Assembly: GCA_964646755.1 (NCBI GenBank)
Contig: CAZYIE010000040.1
Coordinates: 1 to 30,881 of the forward strand
DNA length: 30,881 bases
Source of the DNA: MVRV01 sp964646755
GTDB lineage: Bacteria > Desulfobacterota > Syntrophia > Syntrophales > Smithellaceae
Direction: 5' to 3'
In this document: one piece after another, positions 1 to 6,354 of the stretch
Layout: the number at the start of each line of letters is the position of its first letter
Position numbering within the stretch: position 1 is the first letter of the stretch
The notes under the pieces: generated by a model
The model's database searches: none
Seen by the model: only the letters and a program-made list of their open reading frames with translations
What the model was told of the DNA's origin: nothing
Position numbers and translations under genes: made by a program

Positions 1-15
1 TACCTCCAATGCTCC

Positions 16-60
16 TGTCATTGCGAGGAGCGTCTAGCGCTCCGTGGCAATCTCACCAGA
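16..60. repeat. Decayed copy of the TGTCATTGCGAG palindromic repeat
   Basis: The segment opens with TGTCATTGCGAGGAGCG and continues to GGCAATCTC. The same left arm is intact at 1133-1160, and a related one lies at 11838. A degraded right arm (ggttgcttcgc) follows near 67. No gene is visible in 1-483; the stretch is filled by repeat pieces and the pilin terminator. Confidence 0.6.
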
Positions 61-105
61 ACAAGGGGTTGCTTCGCACCACAGTTCATAAATTCGGCTG
101 CGGAT

Positions 106-317
106 TGTCATTTCGAACGAAGTGAGAAATCTTAATGGATACGCAAAGGTAAAAGGAAACCTTTGCACAACTACATAAAATCAGCAATTAAGTCATACCG
201 GCGAAAGCCGGCATCCAGTATTATCAAGCGCTTCCTAGATTCCGGCCTGCGCCGGAATGACGAATAAGGGAGTTGTGCAAAGGTCTCAAAAGATATCTCC
301 CTTCGGTCGATATGACA
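106..317. repeat. Palindromic repeat (TGTCATTTCGAA type) split by an inserted element
   Basis: The left arm at 106-133 (TGTCATTTCGAACGAAGTGA...) is the imperfect reverse complement of 291-317 (...CCCTTCGGTCGATATGACA). The arms are separated by the 132-bp element at 156-287. Removing that element and one copy of its AAAAG duplication leaves an ordinary palindrome of about 75 bp. A related core forms the inside of the element at 11647-11777. Confidence 0.65.
156..287. mobile_element. MITE-like palindromic element, shell family A, copy 1
   Basis: The ends are GAAACCTTTGCACAACT and AGTTGTGCAAAGGTCTC, inverted repeats of 17 bp with one mismatch. The element is flanked on both sides by AAAAG (151-155 and 288-292), a 5-bp target duplication. 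The interior holds a second inverted pair, CATACCGGCGAAAGCCGG... and ...GCCGGAATGAC. It has no coding capacity, so any transposase must act in trans. Length is 132 bp. It lies inside the palindrome at 106-317. Confidence 0.75.
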
Positions 318-390
318 CGGGATTTACGAAACAAAGTACTTCGTCGGCCTTTGGCCTTCTCACAATGACAGCCACATCCGACCATAAGGA

Positions 391-420
391 AAGGGGTAAG
401 GAATGCGTCCCTTACCCCTT
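391..420 (-). terminator. Hairpin terminator downstream of the pilin gene
   Basis: The arms aaggggtaagg (391-401) and ccttacccctt (410-420) form a perfect 11-bp stem with an 8-nt loop, about 65 bases past the pilin stop codon. There is no strong U tract in either direction, so it may work with Rho or as a processing barrier. Confidence 0.55.
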
Positions 421-483
421 GTTTGATTGAAATTACAGCAACTGCTGATTCGGTACTGCTAACCTGCTCAGGAAAGATTCTGG

Positions 484-879
484 CTATATCGCAGGAGTTG
501 TAGTAAATGTCCCATCCTGAGTTAAAACAGCGGTACCGGTTGATAGTCCCCAAGAAGCCGCTTGAGTTACTGTGATAGTATAAGCGTCACAAGTGCCAGC
601 AGCAACTGTGGCTAGGCCGCTAGTCGACATGGTATAACCATTAGCTGTTAAAAGCGCATTATTGACAGCCGCCGGTGTTGGTGTTGCGGAACAAGCTGCT
701 GTAGCAGCGAGTTGCGCGTTCTTTGCTTCAGCAGTGAGTGCGGCAACATAGCCCCTCTTTTTATAGGCAGTGAACTGCGGAACGGCGATGGCAGCCAAAA
801 TACCGATGATGGCGATAACGATCATGAGTTCGATCAGGGTGAAACCTTTTTCTCCTTTTTTACCAAAATAACTTAACAT
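484..879 (-). CDS. pilA: Type IV pilin major subunit (PilA-like)
   Basis: This 131-residue prepilin forms a type IV pilus or a closely related pseudopilus fibre. A short basic leader ends at Gly12, and prepilin peptidase would cut before Phe13. The hydrophobic N-terminal helix follows, with the family glutamate at mature position 5 (Glu17). The mature protein is 119 residues. It has Phe1, Phe24, Tyr27 and Tyr32, the aromatic positions I recall from the short conductive pilin of Geobacter, followed by a longer Thr/Ala-rich globular tail with two cysteines (Cys63, Cys97) that could form the usual pilin disulfide. The start ATG has a strong ribosome site (AAAGGAGG). A sigma-54-type promoter lies about 150 bases upstream and a hairpin lies downstream, so the gene looks monocistronic. 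No other pilus gene is present here. A type II secretion pseudopilin is the alternative, but less likely given length and promoter. Confidence 0.9.
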   Translation of the reverse strand: MLSYFGKKGEKGFTLIELMIVIAIIGILAAIAVPQFTAYKKRGYVAALTAEAKNAQLAATAACSATPTPAAVNNALLTANGYTMSTSGLATVAAGTCDAYTITVTQAASWGLSTGTAVLTQDGTFTTTPAI

Positions 880-1027
880 GTCTTCCTCCTTTTATAATTG
901 CTTTGATATTTTTGGTTTTTCTACATTATTCAATAGATTTTGTCCAATATTTTTATTTACCCCTATCACCTCCTCAATATTAATAATTACGTTGTTTTAC
1001 CTTCTTGGCAATTTCAGTTGGCTAAAA

Positions 1028-1042
1028 GCAATTCATGTGCCA
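1028..1042 (-). promoter_or_regulatory. Sigma-54 (RpoN) -24/-12 promoter of pilA
   Basis: Read on the minus strand the sequence is TGGCACATGAATTGC, matching the RpoN consensus TGGCAC-N5-TTGC at every fixed base with correct spacing. It would start transcription near 1016 and leave a leader of about 137 nt before the pilin ATG. Sigma-54 control of pilA, usually with the activator PilR, is well known in proteobacteria. I did not identify the activator sites. Confidence 0.8.
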
Positions 1043-1107
1043 CGCAAACCAGACATTTTCGAACATTGGCAAAAACCATAATTAGCGATGGGATATTATC
1101 GCTAAAT

Positions 1108-1240
1108 AAGACCCTGGCAAAACGTATTTAACTGTCATTGCGAGGAGCAAAGCGACGCGGCAATCTCTATAATATTCATGTCATTATGAGATTGCTTCAC
1201 TCCGCTCGCAATGACCAGAGGGACGTTTTGCAAAGGCCTC
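1108..1240. mobile_element. MITE-like palindromic element, shell family A, copy 2 with a different core
   Basis: The left end AAGACCCTGGCAAAACGT and the right end ACGTTTTGCAAAGGCCTC match as inverted repeats at 14 of 18 positions and resemble the ends of the element at 156-287. TAAAT lies directly outside both ends (1103-1107 and 1241-1245). The core is different: TGTCATTGCGAGGAGCAAAG (from 1133) pairs with CTCCGCTCGCAATGACC on the right. Length is 133 bp. No coding capacity. Confidence 0.7.
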
Positions 1241-1280
1241 TAAATATTTTTCATATTATTGCCCGCGCTAAAAATGACGA

Positions 1281-1432
1281 TCTTGTAAAAAGTCAGTAAT
1301 TCCCTCCCCATTGACGGGGGAGGGTTAGGGTGTGGGCGGTAAGTAAATGGATTCAATTATGTTTTTCCCCCTCCCCCAAGCATGCGCCGGGGTTCCCTGC
1401 GCGGGGAGGGGAAAGAACTGCTTTTTACGAGA
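1281..1432. repeat. Inverted-repeat element with a CCCTCCCC core
   Basis: TCTTGTAAAAAG at 1281-1292 is inverted at 1421-1432 (CTTTTTACGAGA). Inside, TTCCCTCCCC near 1300 pairs with GGGGAGGGGAAAG near 1403-1415. The layout again is an outer shell plus an inner pair. I see no convincing target duplication. No gene is visible anywhere in 880-1786; the region is repeats plus the pilA leader and promoter. Confidence 0.5.
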
Positions 1433-1505
1433 CCATCAAAAATAGTTATTAAAGTTCAGAAAACAGGTGATTTTCACCAAGTGATTGTCAATTTCCTCTT
1501 TAATT

Positions 1506-1635
1506 AGACTGAAGGCTGAGGACTGAAGGCTCAAAGACCGGCATATGCCGGTGAAGGCTAAAGACTGAGGGCTGAGGACTGAAGGTTAAGATGAAGGCGC
1601 CCTCCTTATAGCCTAATAGTCTTCAGCCTTCAGCC
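1506..1635. repeat. GACTGAAGGCTGAG-rich inverted-repeat element, copy 1
   Basis: The left side has short direct repeats of GACTGAAGGCTGAG units, then TCAAAGACCGGCATATGCCG. The right end, AGTCTTCAGCCTTCAGCC, is the inverse of the left units. TAATT occurs just outside both ends (1501-1505 and 1636-1640), a possible target duplication. A second copy with the same order of parts lies at 3347-3496. Confidence 0.65.
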
Positions 1636-1688
1636 TAATTGCGCGCACCTTCAGGTTCGTTTTGCTGGTCTGATAACCCGCCCTGTAG

Positions 1689-1708
1689 GCCGCGTGCCCT
1701 CACGCGGC
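1689..1708. repeat. Small GC-rich hairpin
   Basis: GCCGCGTG and CACGCGGC form a perfect 8-bp stem with a CCCT loop. It has no U tract and no adjacent gene end, so it is more likely a repeat remnant than a terminator. Confidence 0.4.
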
Positions 1709-1786
1709 GGGCGCTCTGAATAAATTTAAGCATGGACAACTCTGTAAAAAGAGATATTTTATAATCGCAATTGAGAAGCAATTAAA

Positions 1787-1861
1787 ATGGTCTACGACCG
1801 CCTGCAGGAATATCGGCAGGAGATGGAAAATCTTCTCGCAGTCCTGAAAACCCAGGACTAA
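1787..1861 (+). pseudogene. Short reading frame, possible gene remnant (24 residues)
   Basis: A frame opening with ATG codes for a charged helix-like peptide (begins MVYDRLQEYRQEM, ends LKTQD, then TAA). It has no clear ribosome site, and an in-frame stop lies just upstream. The composition looks like the C-terminal helix of a longer protein cut off by repeat insertion. I do not recognise the family. A chance frame is possible. Confidence 0.25.
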
Positions 1862-1902
1862 TCTCAGTAAACTTCTAACGCAAACCTTCTATTTTTTTTG
1901 GG

Positions 1903-1937
1903 TTGACAACACTATGTGACTATGGTCATATGACCAT
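1903..1937 (+). promoter_or_regulatory. Promoter and palindromic operator of the toxin-antitoxin operon
   Basis: A consensus -35 TTGACA (1903-1908) is followed after 17 bases by a weak -10, TCATAT (1926-1931). The 16-bp perfect palindrome ATGGTCATATGACCAT (1922-1937) overlaps the -10. This is the arrangement expected for autorepression by a Phd-type antitoxin or its complex. A ribosome site (GAGGAGG, 1953-1959) precedes the antitoxin ATG. Confidence 0.65.
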
Positions 1938-1967
1938 GTGTAAAGTAATCATGAGGAGGCTTCAAAT

Positions 1968-2201
1968 ATGGAACGTATTGTTTCGAAATCTCAATTTAAA
2001 CCTCGATCTCTGGAATATTTTCGTCTCATAGAAGAGAGCGGGGAAACAATTATCATTACAGATCGTGGAAAACCAGTGCTGAAGGTTATGCCTTATACTG
2101 CAAATCCTGACAATAGTTTGAAGATTCTGCGCAATTCTGTGCTGAAGTATGATGATCCCACCCAACCGGTTGCGCTGGAAGATTGGCAGGCACTGCAATG
2201 A
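1968..2201 (+). CDS. Phd/YefM-family antitoxin
   Basis: This 77-residue protein has the layout of Phd/YefM antitoxins: an N-terminal DNA-binding half with the typical stretch ETIIITDRGKPVLKVMPY (about residues 25-43), and a C-terminal tail that would wrap and neutralise the toxin. It starts at an ATG with a strong ribosome site 8 bases upstream. Its stop overlaps the toxin start (ATGA at 2198-2201), showing translational coupling. The upstream palindrome is the likely binding site. The partner is a PIN-domain toxin rather than Doc or YoeB, a common mixed pairing. The unit sits in repeat-rich DNA, as mobile toxin-antitoxin modules often do. Confidence 0.85.
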   Translation: MERIVSKSQFKPRSLEYFRLIEESGETIIITDRGKPVLKVMPYTANPDNSLKILRNSVLKYDDPTQPVALEDWQALQ

Positions 2202-2593
2202 TAGTTTTAGACACGCATGCATGGATCTGGTGGGTAAGCAGCCCGGAGTTTCTTTCAGAAACAGCGAAACAGATAATTGATGAGGCCGCAACTGAAAGGA
2301 ATATTTTTATTTCCTCCATCAGCACCTGGGAGGTTGCTATTCTTGTCTCGCGAGGCAGACTGAAGCTGACGATGAGCCCCGGTGACTGGGTTGCCGCCTC
2401 TGAAGCCCTCCCCTTCTTTGACTTTGTGCCCGTCAGCAACAGCATCGCCCTGAAATCAGTCCAATTGCCGGGCGACCTGCATAATGATCCTGCGGATCGA
2501 ATAATCATTGCTACGGCTATTTCCCTGGGAGCTGTTCTGGTTACGAAAGACGAAAAAATAAGAAACTACCCGCATGTCAAAACTGTTTGGTAG
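2198..2593 (+). CDS. vapC: PIN-domain ribonuclease toxin (VapC family)
   Basis: This 131-residue PIN-domain protein is predicted to be a magnesium-dependent RNase. It begins MIVLDTHAWIWW with the first active-site aspartate at Asp5. Glu45 (in STWEVA), Asp97/Asp100 (in HNDPADRIIIATA) and Asp118 (in VTKDEKI) supply the rest of the acidic cluster. I chose the ATG at 2198 because it overlaps the antitoxin stop in the ATGA arrangement; the in-frame ATG 15 bases earlier would add only five residues inside the antitoxin. The length is normal for the family and the acidic residues are intact, so the toxin looks functional. Known relatives cleave tRNA or rRNA; the target here cannot be read from sequence. 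Confidence 0.88.
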   Translation: MIVLDTHAWIWWVSSPEFLSETAKQIIDEAATERNIFISSISTWEVAILVSRGRLKLTMSPGDWVAASEALPFFDFVPVSNSIALKSVQLPGDLHNDPADRIIIATAISLGAVLVTKDEKIRNYPHVKTVW

Positions 2594-2602
2594 GATTAGT
2601 AC

Positions 2603-2889
2603 GAGACCTTTGCACAACCAGGTCAATCCATCAATTTTGTCATACCGGCGCAGGAGACTGTGTCGCAATGTCTTTGCGAGCGAATGCAATGAGAGAAGCA
2701 ATCTCATAAACTCTTGATAATATTTAGATTGCCACACGCACTGTCGTGCGTTCGCAATGACAATTTGCTATTGCGACACAGTCTCGCAGGCCGGTATCCA
2801 GTATTTTCAAGTATTTCCTGGATTCCGGTTTTCATAACCTGAAGGCCACAAGACCGGAATGACTGAAAAAGTAGTTGTGCAAAGCTCTC
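2603..2889. mobile_element. MITE-like palindromic element, shell family A, copy 3, interrupted by a second element
   Basis: The ends are GAGACCTTTGCACAAC and GTTGTGCAAAGCTCTC, with AGTAC directly outside both (2598-2602 and 2890-2894). The core has the same CATACCGGCG...CCGGTATCCAGTATT and GGATTCCGG...CCGGAATGAC parts as the element at 156-287. A family B element (2654-2785) sits inside the core. Without it and its 4-bp duplication the element would be about 151 bp. No gene is seen between the vapC stop and 2981. Confidence 0.75.
2654..2785. mobile_element. MITE-like palindromic element, shell family B, copy 1 (nested)
   Basis: The ends GAGACTGTGTCGCAAT and ATTGCGACACAGTCTC are perfect inverted repeats. 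GCAG is duplicated at both borders (2650-2653 and 2786-2789). Removing the element plus one GCAG restores CATACCGGCG-CAGG-CCGG, which aligns without gaps to the intact core at 196 onward. The element's own core is of the TGCGAGCGAA...TTCGCAATGACA type. Length is 132 bp and it is non-coding. Confidence 0.8.
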
Positions 2890-2980
2890 AGTACTGCAAA
2901 CGGGAGAGGAACATCATTTAGCTATTCCCCATCACAGCAAAGTATGCTAGGAAATGGCACGTAAATTTCCGGAGGCGAGA

Positions 2981-3352
2981 ATGTACGAAGTTACGATAAT
3001 AAAGTCATTTTCCGCGGCGCACATGTTGGCAGCTATCGGCGGGAAATGTGAAGAATTACACGGCCATAATTTTCGCGTGGAAGTAACTGTAGCAGCTCAG
3101 GAGCTAAACTCTTCGGGAATTGCGATTGATTTCCGTGATGTAAAAAAATGGCTCCAGGAAATACTCGACAATTTGGATCATAAACATTTAAATGAACTAG
3201 CTTTTTTTAATACGACCAACCCTTCTTCGGAAAATATAGCTCAATATATTTACCGGGAAATGAAATTAAAAGCAGAGCAGACAGAAGTTAAGGTGACCAG
3301 TGTAAAAGTCTGGGAATCGGAAAACGCAGCGGTAGCGTATAGGGAAGGCTGA
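2981..3352 (+). CDS. queD: 6-carboxytetrahydropterin synthase family protein (QueD / PTPS-I/III)
   Basis: This 123-residue tunnel-fold enzyme acts on 7,8-dihydroneopterin triphosphate. Zinc ligands are His14, His27 and His29, the last two in the motif CEELHGH with catalytic Cys23. Asp66-His67 and Glu112 fit the rest of the active site. The ATG at 2981 is preferred because GGAGG lies 5 bases before it and the family starts near here; an upstream ATG at 2954 is possible. Canonical QueD makes the queuosine precursor. Having both Cys at -4 and Glu at -3 from HGH matches my recollection of the dual queuosine/folate PTPS-I/III class, and the next gene is folE2, which makes the substrate. The last Gly codon and the stop fall inside a repeat element. 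Confidence 0.85.
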   Translation: MYEVTIIKSFSAAHMLAAIGGKCEELHGHNFRVEVTVAAQELNSSGIAIDFRDVKKWLQEILDNLDHKHLNELAFFNTTNPSSENIAQYIYREMKLKAEQTEVKVTSVKVWESENAAVAYREG

Positions 3353-3496
3353 AGACTGAAGACTGAAGACTCAAAGACCGGCGTATGCCGTTGAAGCAAA
3401 AAGAGAAAGGGAAAAGACTCAAGATTGACGACTAATGTTAGAAATACAGTATAAATATGCCATTTATTATCCTAACAGTCTTCAGCCTTCAGCCTA
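3347..3496. repeat. GACTGAAGGCTGAG-rich inverted-repeat element, copy 2
   Basis: The left part is a run of GACTGAA units followed by TCAAAGACCGGCGTATGCCG, and the right end is CAGTCTTCAGCCTTCAGCCT. Order and sequence match the copy at 1506-1635. It fills nearly the whole space between queD and folE2, supplies the queD stop codon, and ends 14 bases before the folE2 start. Confidence 0.7.
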
Positions 3497-3509
3497 AACA
3501 CCTATTGTT

Positions 3510-4277
3510 ATGATCGACATACAAAATCAAAAAGATTTCCGCAATATTGACATCGAAAAAGTTGGCGTTAAAAACATCAAATATCCGATTATTGTTCTTG
3601 ATCGCGCCCGGGGAACACAACCGGTCAATGCTACAATAAATATGTATGTGAATCTTCCGCATCATTTTAAAGGCACACACATGAGCCGTTTTGTGGAAGT
3701 TCTCAACGAATTTAAAGGTCAAATCAATATTAAGACTTTCCAAACAATATTGGAAAAAACTCGCCAGAAGTTACATGCTCAATCTGCTCATATGGAAATC
3801 GAATTTCCCTATTTTCTGGAAAAGATGGCTCCCGTTTCCCATGCTAAAAGTTTCATGGAATATCGCTGCCTTTTTGCCGGAGAAAACAATATTGACCAAA
3901 CCGATTTTTTAGTAGGAGTTATCGTTCCGGTTACCACAGTCTGCCCGTGTTCCCGTGAAATCAGTAAATTCGGCGCTCATAACCAGCGGAGCCTTGTTAC
4001 GGTAAAAGTGCGCTTCCAGAAATTCTTCTGGATTGAAGACATTATAAAAATGGTTGAGGAATCGGCCAGTGGCGAGGTATATTCTCTCCTGAAACGCGTT
4101 GATGAAAAATACGTTACGGAAAAGGCTTACGAAAACCCCAAATTTGTCGAAGATGTTGTGCGGAGTGTGGCAGTAAAACTAAACGCTGATAATAATTTTA
4201 TCTGGTACAGCGTGGAAGCTGAAAATTTTGAAAGCATCCACAACCACAGTGCCTACGCCTATGTAGAGAAAGGATAA
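3510..4277 (+). CDS. folE2: GTP cyclohydrolase IB (FolE2)
   Basis: This 255-residue enzyme converts GTP to 7,8-dihydroneopterin triphosphate, the first step to folate and queuosine. The beginning MIDIQNQKDFRNIDIEKVG is typical of FolE2, which fixes the start although no good ribosome site precedes it. The catalytic region TTVCPCSREIS holds Cys145 and Cys147, followed by HNQRS (His157-Ser161). The C-terminus ends in the family stretch with NHSAYAY. Full length and intact. FolE2 differs from FolE in metal use and in some bacteria is induced by zinc shortage, but I see no Zur-like operator. The repeat just upstream may have displaced the native translation signal. The stop lies 4 bases before nadE, whose ribosome site (AAAGGA) is within the last codons of folE2. 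Confidence 0.92.
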   Translation: MIDIQNQKDFRNIDIEKVGVKNIKYPIIVLDRARGTQPVNATINMYVNLPHHFKGTHMSRFVEVLNEFKGQINIKTFQTILEKTRQKLHAQSAHMEIEFPYFLEKMAPVSHAKSFMEYRCLFAGENNIDQTDFLVGVIVPVTTVCPCSREISKFGAHNQRSLVTVKVRFQKFFWIEDIIKMVEESASGEVYSLLKRVDEKYVTEKAYENPKFVEDVVRSVAVKLNADNNFIWYSVEAENFESIHNHSAYAYVEKG

Positions 4278-4281
4278 ACTC

Positions 4282-6351
4282 ATGTCCGCCGGAAAATCGA
4301 GCAGTTTCTTTAATTTATATAACCAGGGTTTTATTCGCACGGCTGTTTGTATTCCGGAAGTAAAGGTTGCCGATACTTTTTTCAATACGCAGAAGACCAT
4401 CGAGCTTGCCCGCAAGGCGGCTTCCCAAAAAGCAATTTTGGCCATTTTCCCGGAACTGGGACTCTCTGCTTATTCTAATGATGATCTTTTCCATCAGGAT
4501 GCTCTTTTGCAAAGCGTACACGAGGCACTGGCAACAATAAAGAAGGCTTCCGAAAAAATAAATCTGATTATGGCGGTGGGAGCGCCTCTGCAAATTGATT
4601 GCCGGCTTTTCAATTGCGCCGTCGTTTTTTACCGAGGTCAAATCCTGGGAGTTGCCGTAAAATCATATTTACCCAATTATCGTGAATTTTACGAAGGAAG
4701 ACAATTTACGCAGGCGGCGGGTGCTCTTTCGTGGAAAATAGAATTAGCCTCGCAAAAAGACATTCCTTTTGGCGCCGATATAATTTTTAAAGTTGACAAT
4801 GTAAATAATTTCAGCTTTTTTCTGGAAATTTGCGAGGATGTCTGGGTACCCATACCGCCATCGAGCTTTGCCGCCATGGCCGGAGCCACCGTTCTCGGCA
4901 ATCTGTCCGCATCTAATATTACCATTGGCAAATCCGAATACCGTCATCAGCTGGCAGCCAACCAGTCGGCGCGTTGTGTTGCCGCCTATTTGTATGCCGC
5001 TGCCGGTACCGGCGAATCCACAACTGATCTGGCCTGGGACGGCCATGCCATGATTTATGAAAATGGCAATCTGCTTACCGAGTCGGCCCGCTTTTCCCAA
5101 CAGGCGCAAATCATTTACAGTGATATAGATTTGGACCGACTGGCGCAAGACCGGATGCGCTTGAACTCTTTTTGTCAAAATGCCACTACCCATAAAGATA
5201 AGCTTTCCTCGTTTCGTAAAGTTGAATTTAAAGTAGATGTTCCCCAAGGACGGCTTCTCCTGGATAGAGAATATCCCCGCTTTCCTTACATTCCTGCCGA
5301 TCCCTCCAAGCGTGACCTGCGCTGTTATGAAGCCTATAACATCCAGGTACAAGGCCTGGCCAAACGTCTCTCGTCATCGGGCATTAAAAACATTGTTATC
5401 GGAGTTTCCGGGGGACTCGATTCCACACAGGCTCTCATTGTTGCCGCAAAAACTATGGACCTTTTAGGTTTGCCGCCTTCTAACGTTAAAGCTTACACTC
5501 TCCCCGGTTTTGCTACAACCGCAAAAACATACAGCAACTCACTCAAATTGATGAATGCTTTAAATGTCGAAGCAAATGAAATTGATATCAAACCCGCGAG
5601 CATGCAAATGTTTAAAGACATCAAGCACCCGTTTGCCCGCGGTAAAAAAATTTACGACACTACTTTTGAAAACATACAGGCCGGACAGCGGACATCTCAC
5701 CTATTCCGTCTGGCCAACATGAGAGAGGCACTGGTGTTAGGCACCGGAGATTTAAGCGAATTAGCTCTGGGCTGGTGCACTTATGGTATCGGCGATCATA
5801 TGTCCCATTATAATGTCAACACCAGCGTGCCCAAGACTCTCATCCAGCACTTGATCCGCTGGGTCGCCCAGACTCATCAATTTTCGCCGGAAGTCTCTAA
5901 AATTCTCCTCGATGTATTGGATACGGAAATTTCGCCGGAACTTGTACCCGGAAAATCAGACACTACTCCTTGCCAAAAAACCGAAACTTTTATCGGACCG
6001 TATGAATTGCAGGATTTTAATAATTTTTATATAACGCGTTTCGGATACAGACCTACCAAAGTAGCCTTTCTGGAATACTGCACCTGGAAAGATAAAGACC
6101 GGGGAGTCTGGCCGGATATTCCCGCCGACAAGAGGAATTCCTATACTTTAAAAGAAATTAAGAAATGGCTTTATGTTTATTTATATCGATTTTTTAAAAC
6201 ATCACAATACAAACGTTCCTGCGTACCCAATGGGCCCAAGGTCGGCTCCGGCGGTTCGCTCTCGCCTCGCGGCGACTATCGCGCCCCGAGTGACAGCGAG
6301 CCGGATGTCTGGCTGAAAAACTGGAAAAATATTCCGGAGAGCGATAATTAA
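4282..6351 (+). CDS. nadE: Glutamine-dependent NAD+ synthetase
   Basis: This 689-residue two-domain enzyme makes NAD+ from deamido-NAD+, ATP and glutamine. The N-terminal nitrilase-type glutaminase has the Glu58-Lys127-Cys184 triad (contexts FPELGLSAY, AVKSYLPNY, EICEDVW). The C-terminal ammonia-dependent synthetase has the ATP-pyrophosphatase motif SGGLDS at 376-381. The length matches the long actinobacterial-type NadE (about 680 residues) rather than the roughly 275-residue ammonia-only form. It is probably co-transcribed with folE2 (4-base gap) and runs to within 3 bases of the convergent HNH gene stop. It is intact, with nothing missing from the catalytic motifs. Confidence 0.95.
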   Translation: MSAGKSSSFFNLYNQGFIRTAVCIPEVKVADTFFNTQKTIELARKAASQKAILAIFPELGLSAYSNDDLFHQDALLQSVHEALATIKKASEKINLIMAVGAPLQIDCRLFNCAVVFYRGQILGVAVKSYLPNYREFYEGRQFTQAAGALSWKIELASQKDIPFGADIIFKVDNVNNFSFFLEICEDVWVPIPPSSFAAMAGATVLGNLSASNITIGKSEYRHQLAANQSARCVAAYLYAAAGTGESTTDLAWDGHAMIYENGNLLTESARFSQQAQIIYSDIDLDRLAQDRMRLNSFCQNATTHKDKLSSFRKVEFKVDVPQGRLLLDREYPRFPYIPADPSKRDLRCYEAYNIQVQGLAKRLSSSGIKNIVIGVSGGLDSTQALIVAAKTMDLLGLPPSNVKAYTLPGFATTAKTYSNSLKLMNALNVEANEIDIKPASMQMFKDIKHPFARGKKIYDTTFENIQAGQRTSHLFRLANMREALVLGTGDLSELALGWCTYGIGDHMSHYNVNTSVPKTLIQHLIRWVAQTHQFSPEVSKILLDVLDTEISPELVPGKSDTTPCQKTETFIGPYELQDFNNFYITRFGYRPTKVAFLEYCTWKDKDRGVWPDIPADKRNSYTLKEIKKWLYVYLYRFFKTSQYKRSCVPNGPKVGSGGSLSPRGDYRAPSDSEPDVWLKNWKNIPESDN

Positions 6352-6354
6352 AGA

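Noticed and set aside
224..553. Minus-strand open frame over the repeats and the pilin 3' end
   Set aside because: It runs through palindromic repeats and the terminator and overlaps the pilin gene in another frame.
878..1131. Two small plus-strand open frames upstream of pilA
   Set aside because: They overlap the pilA leader and promoter on the other strand, have no ribosome sites and no recognisable features.
1506..1635. Short repeated units that could suggest a CRISPR array
   Set aside because: The units are direct and inverted copies of about 14 bp with no regular unique spacers, and no cas genes are present.
2456..2737. Minus-strand open frame across the vapC end and repeats
   Set aside because: It is antisense to vapC and extends into two mobile palindromes; nothing suggests a protein.
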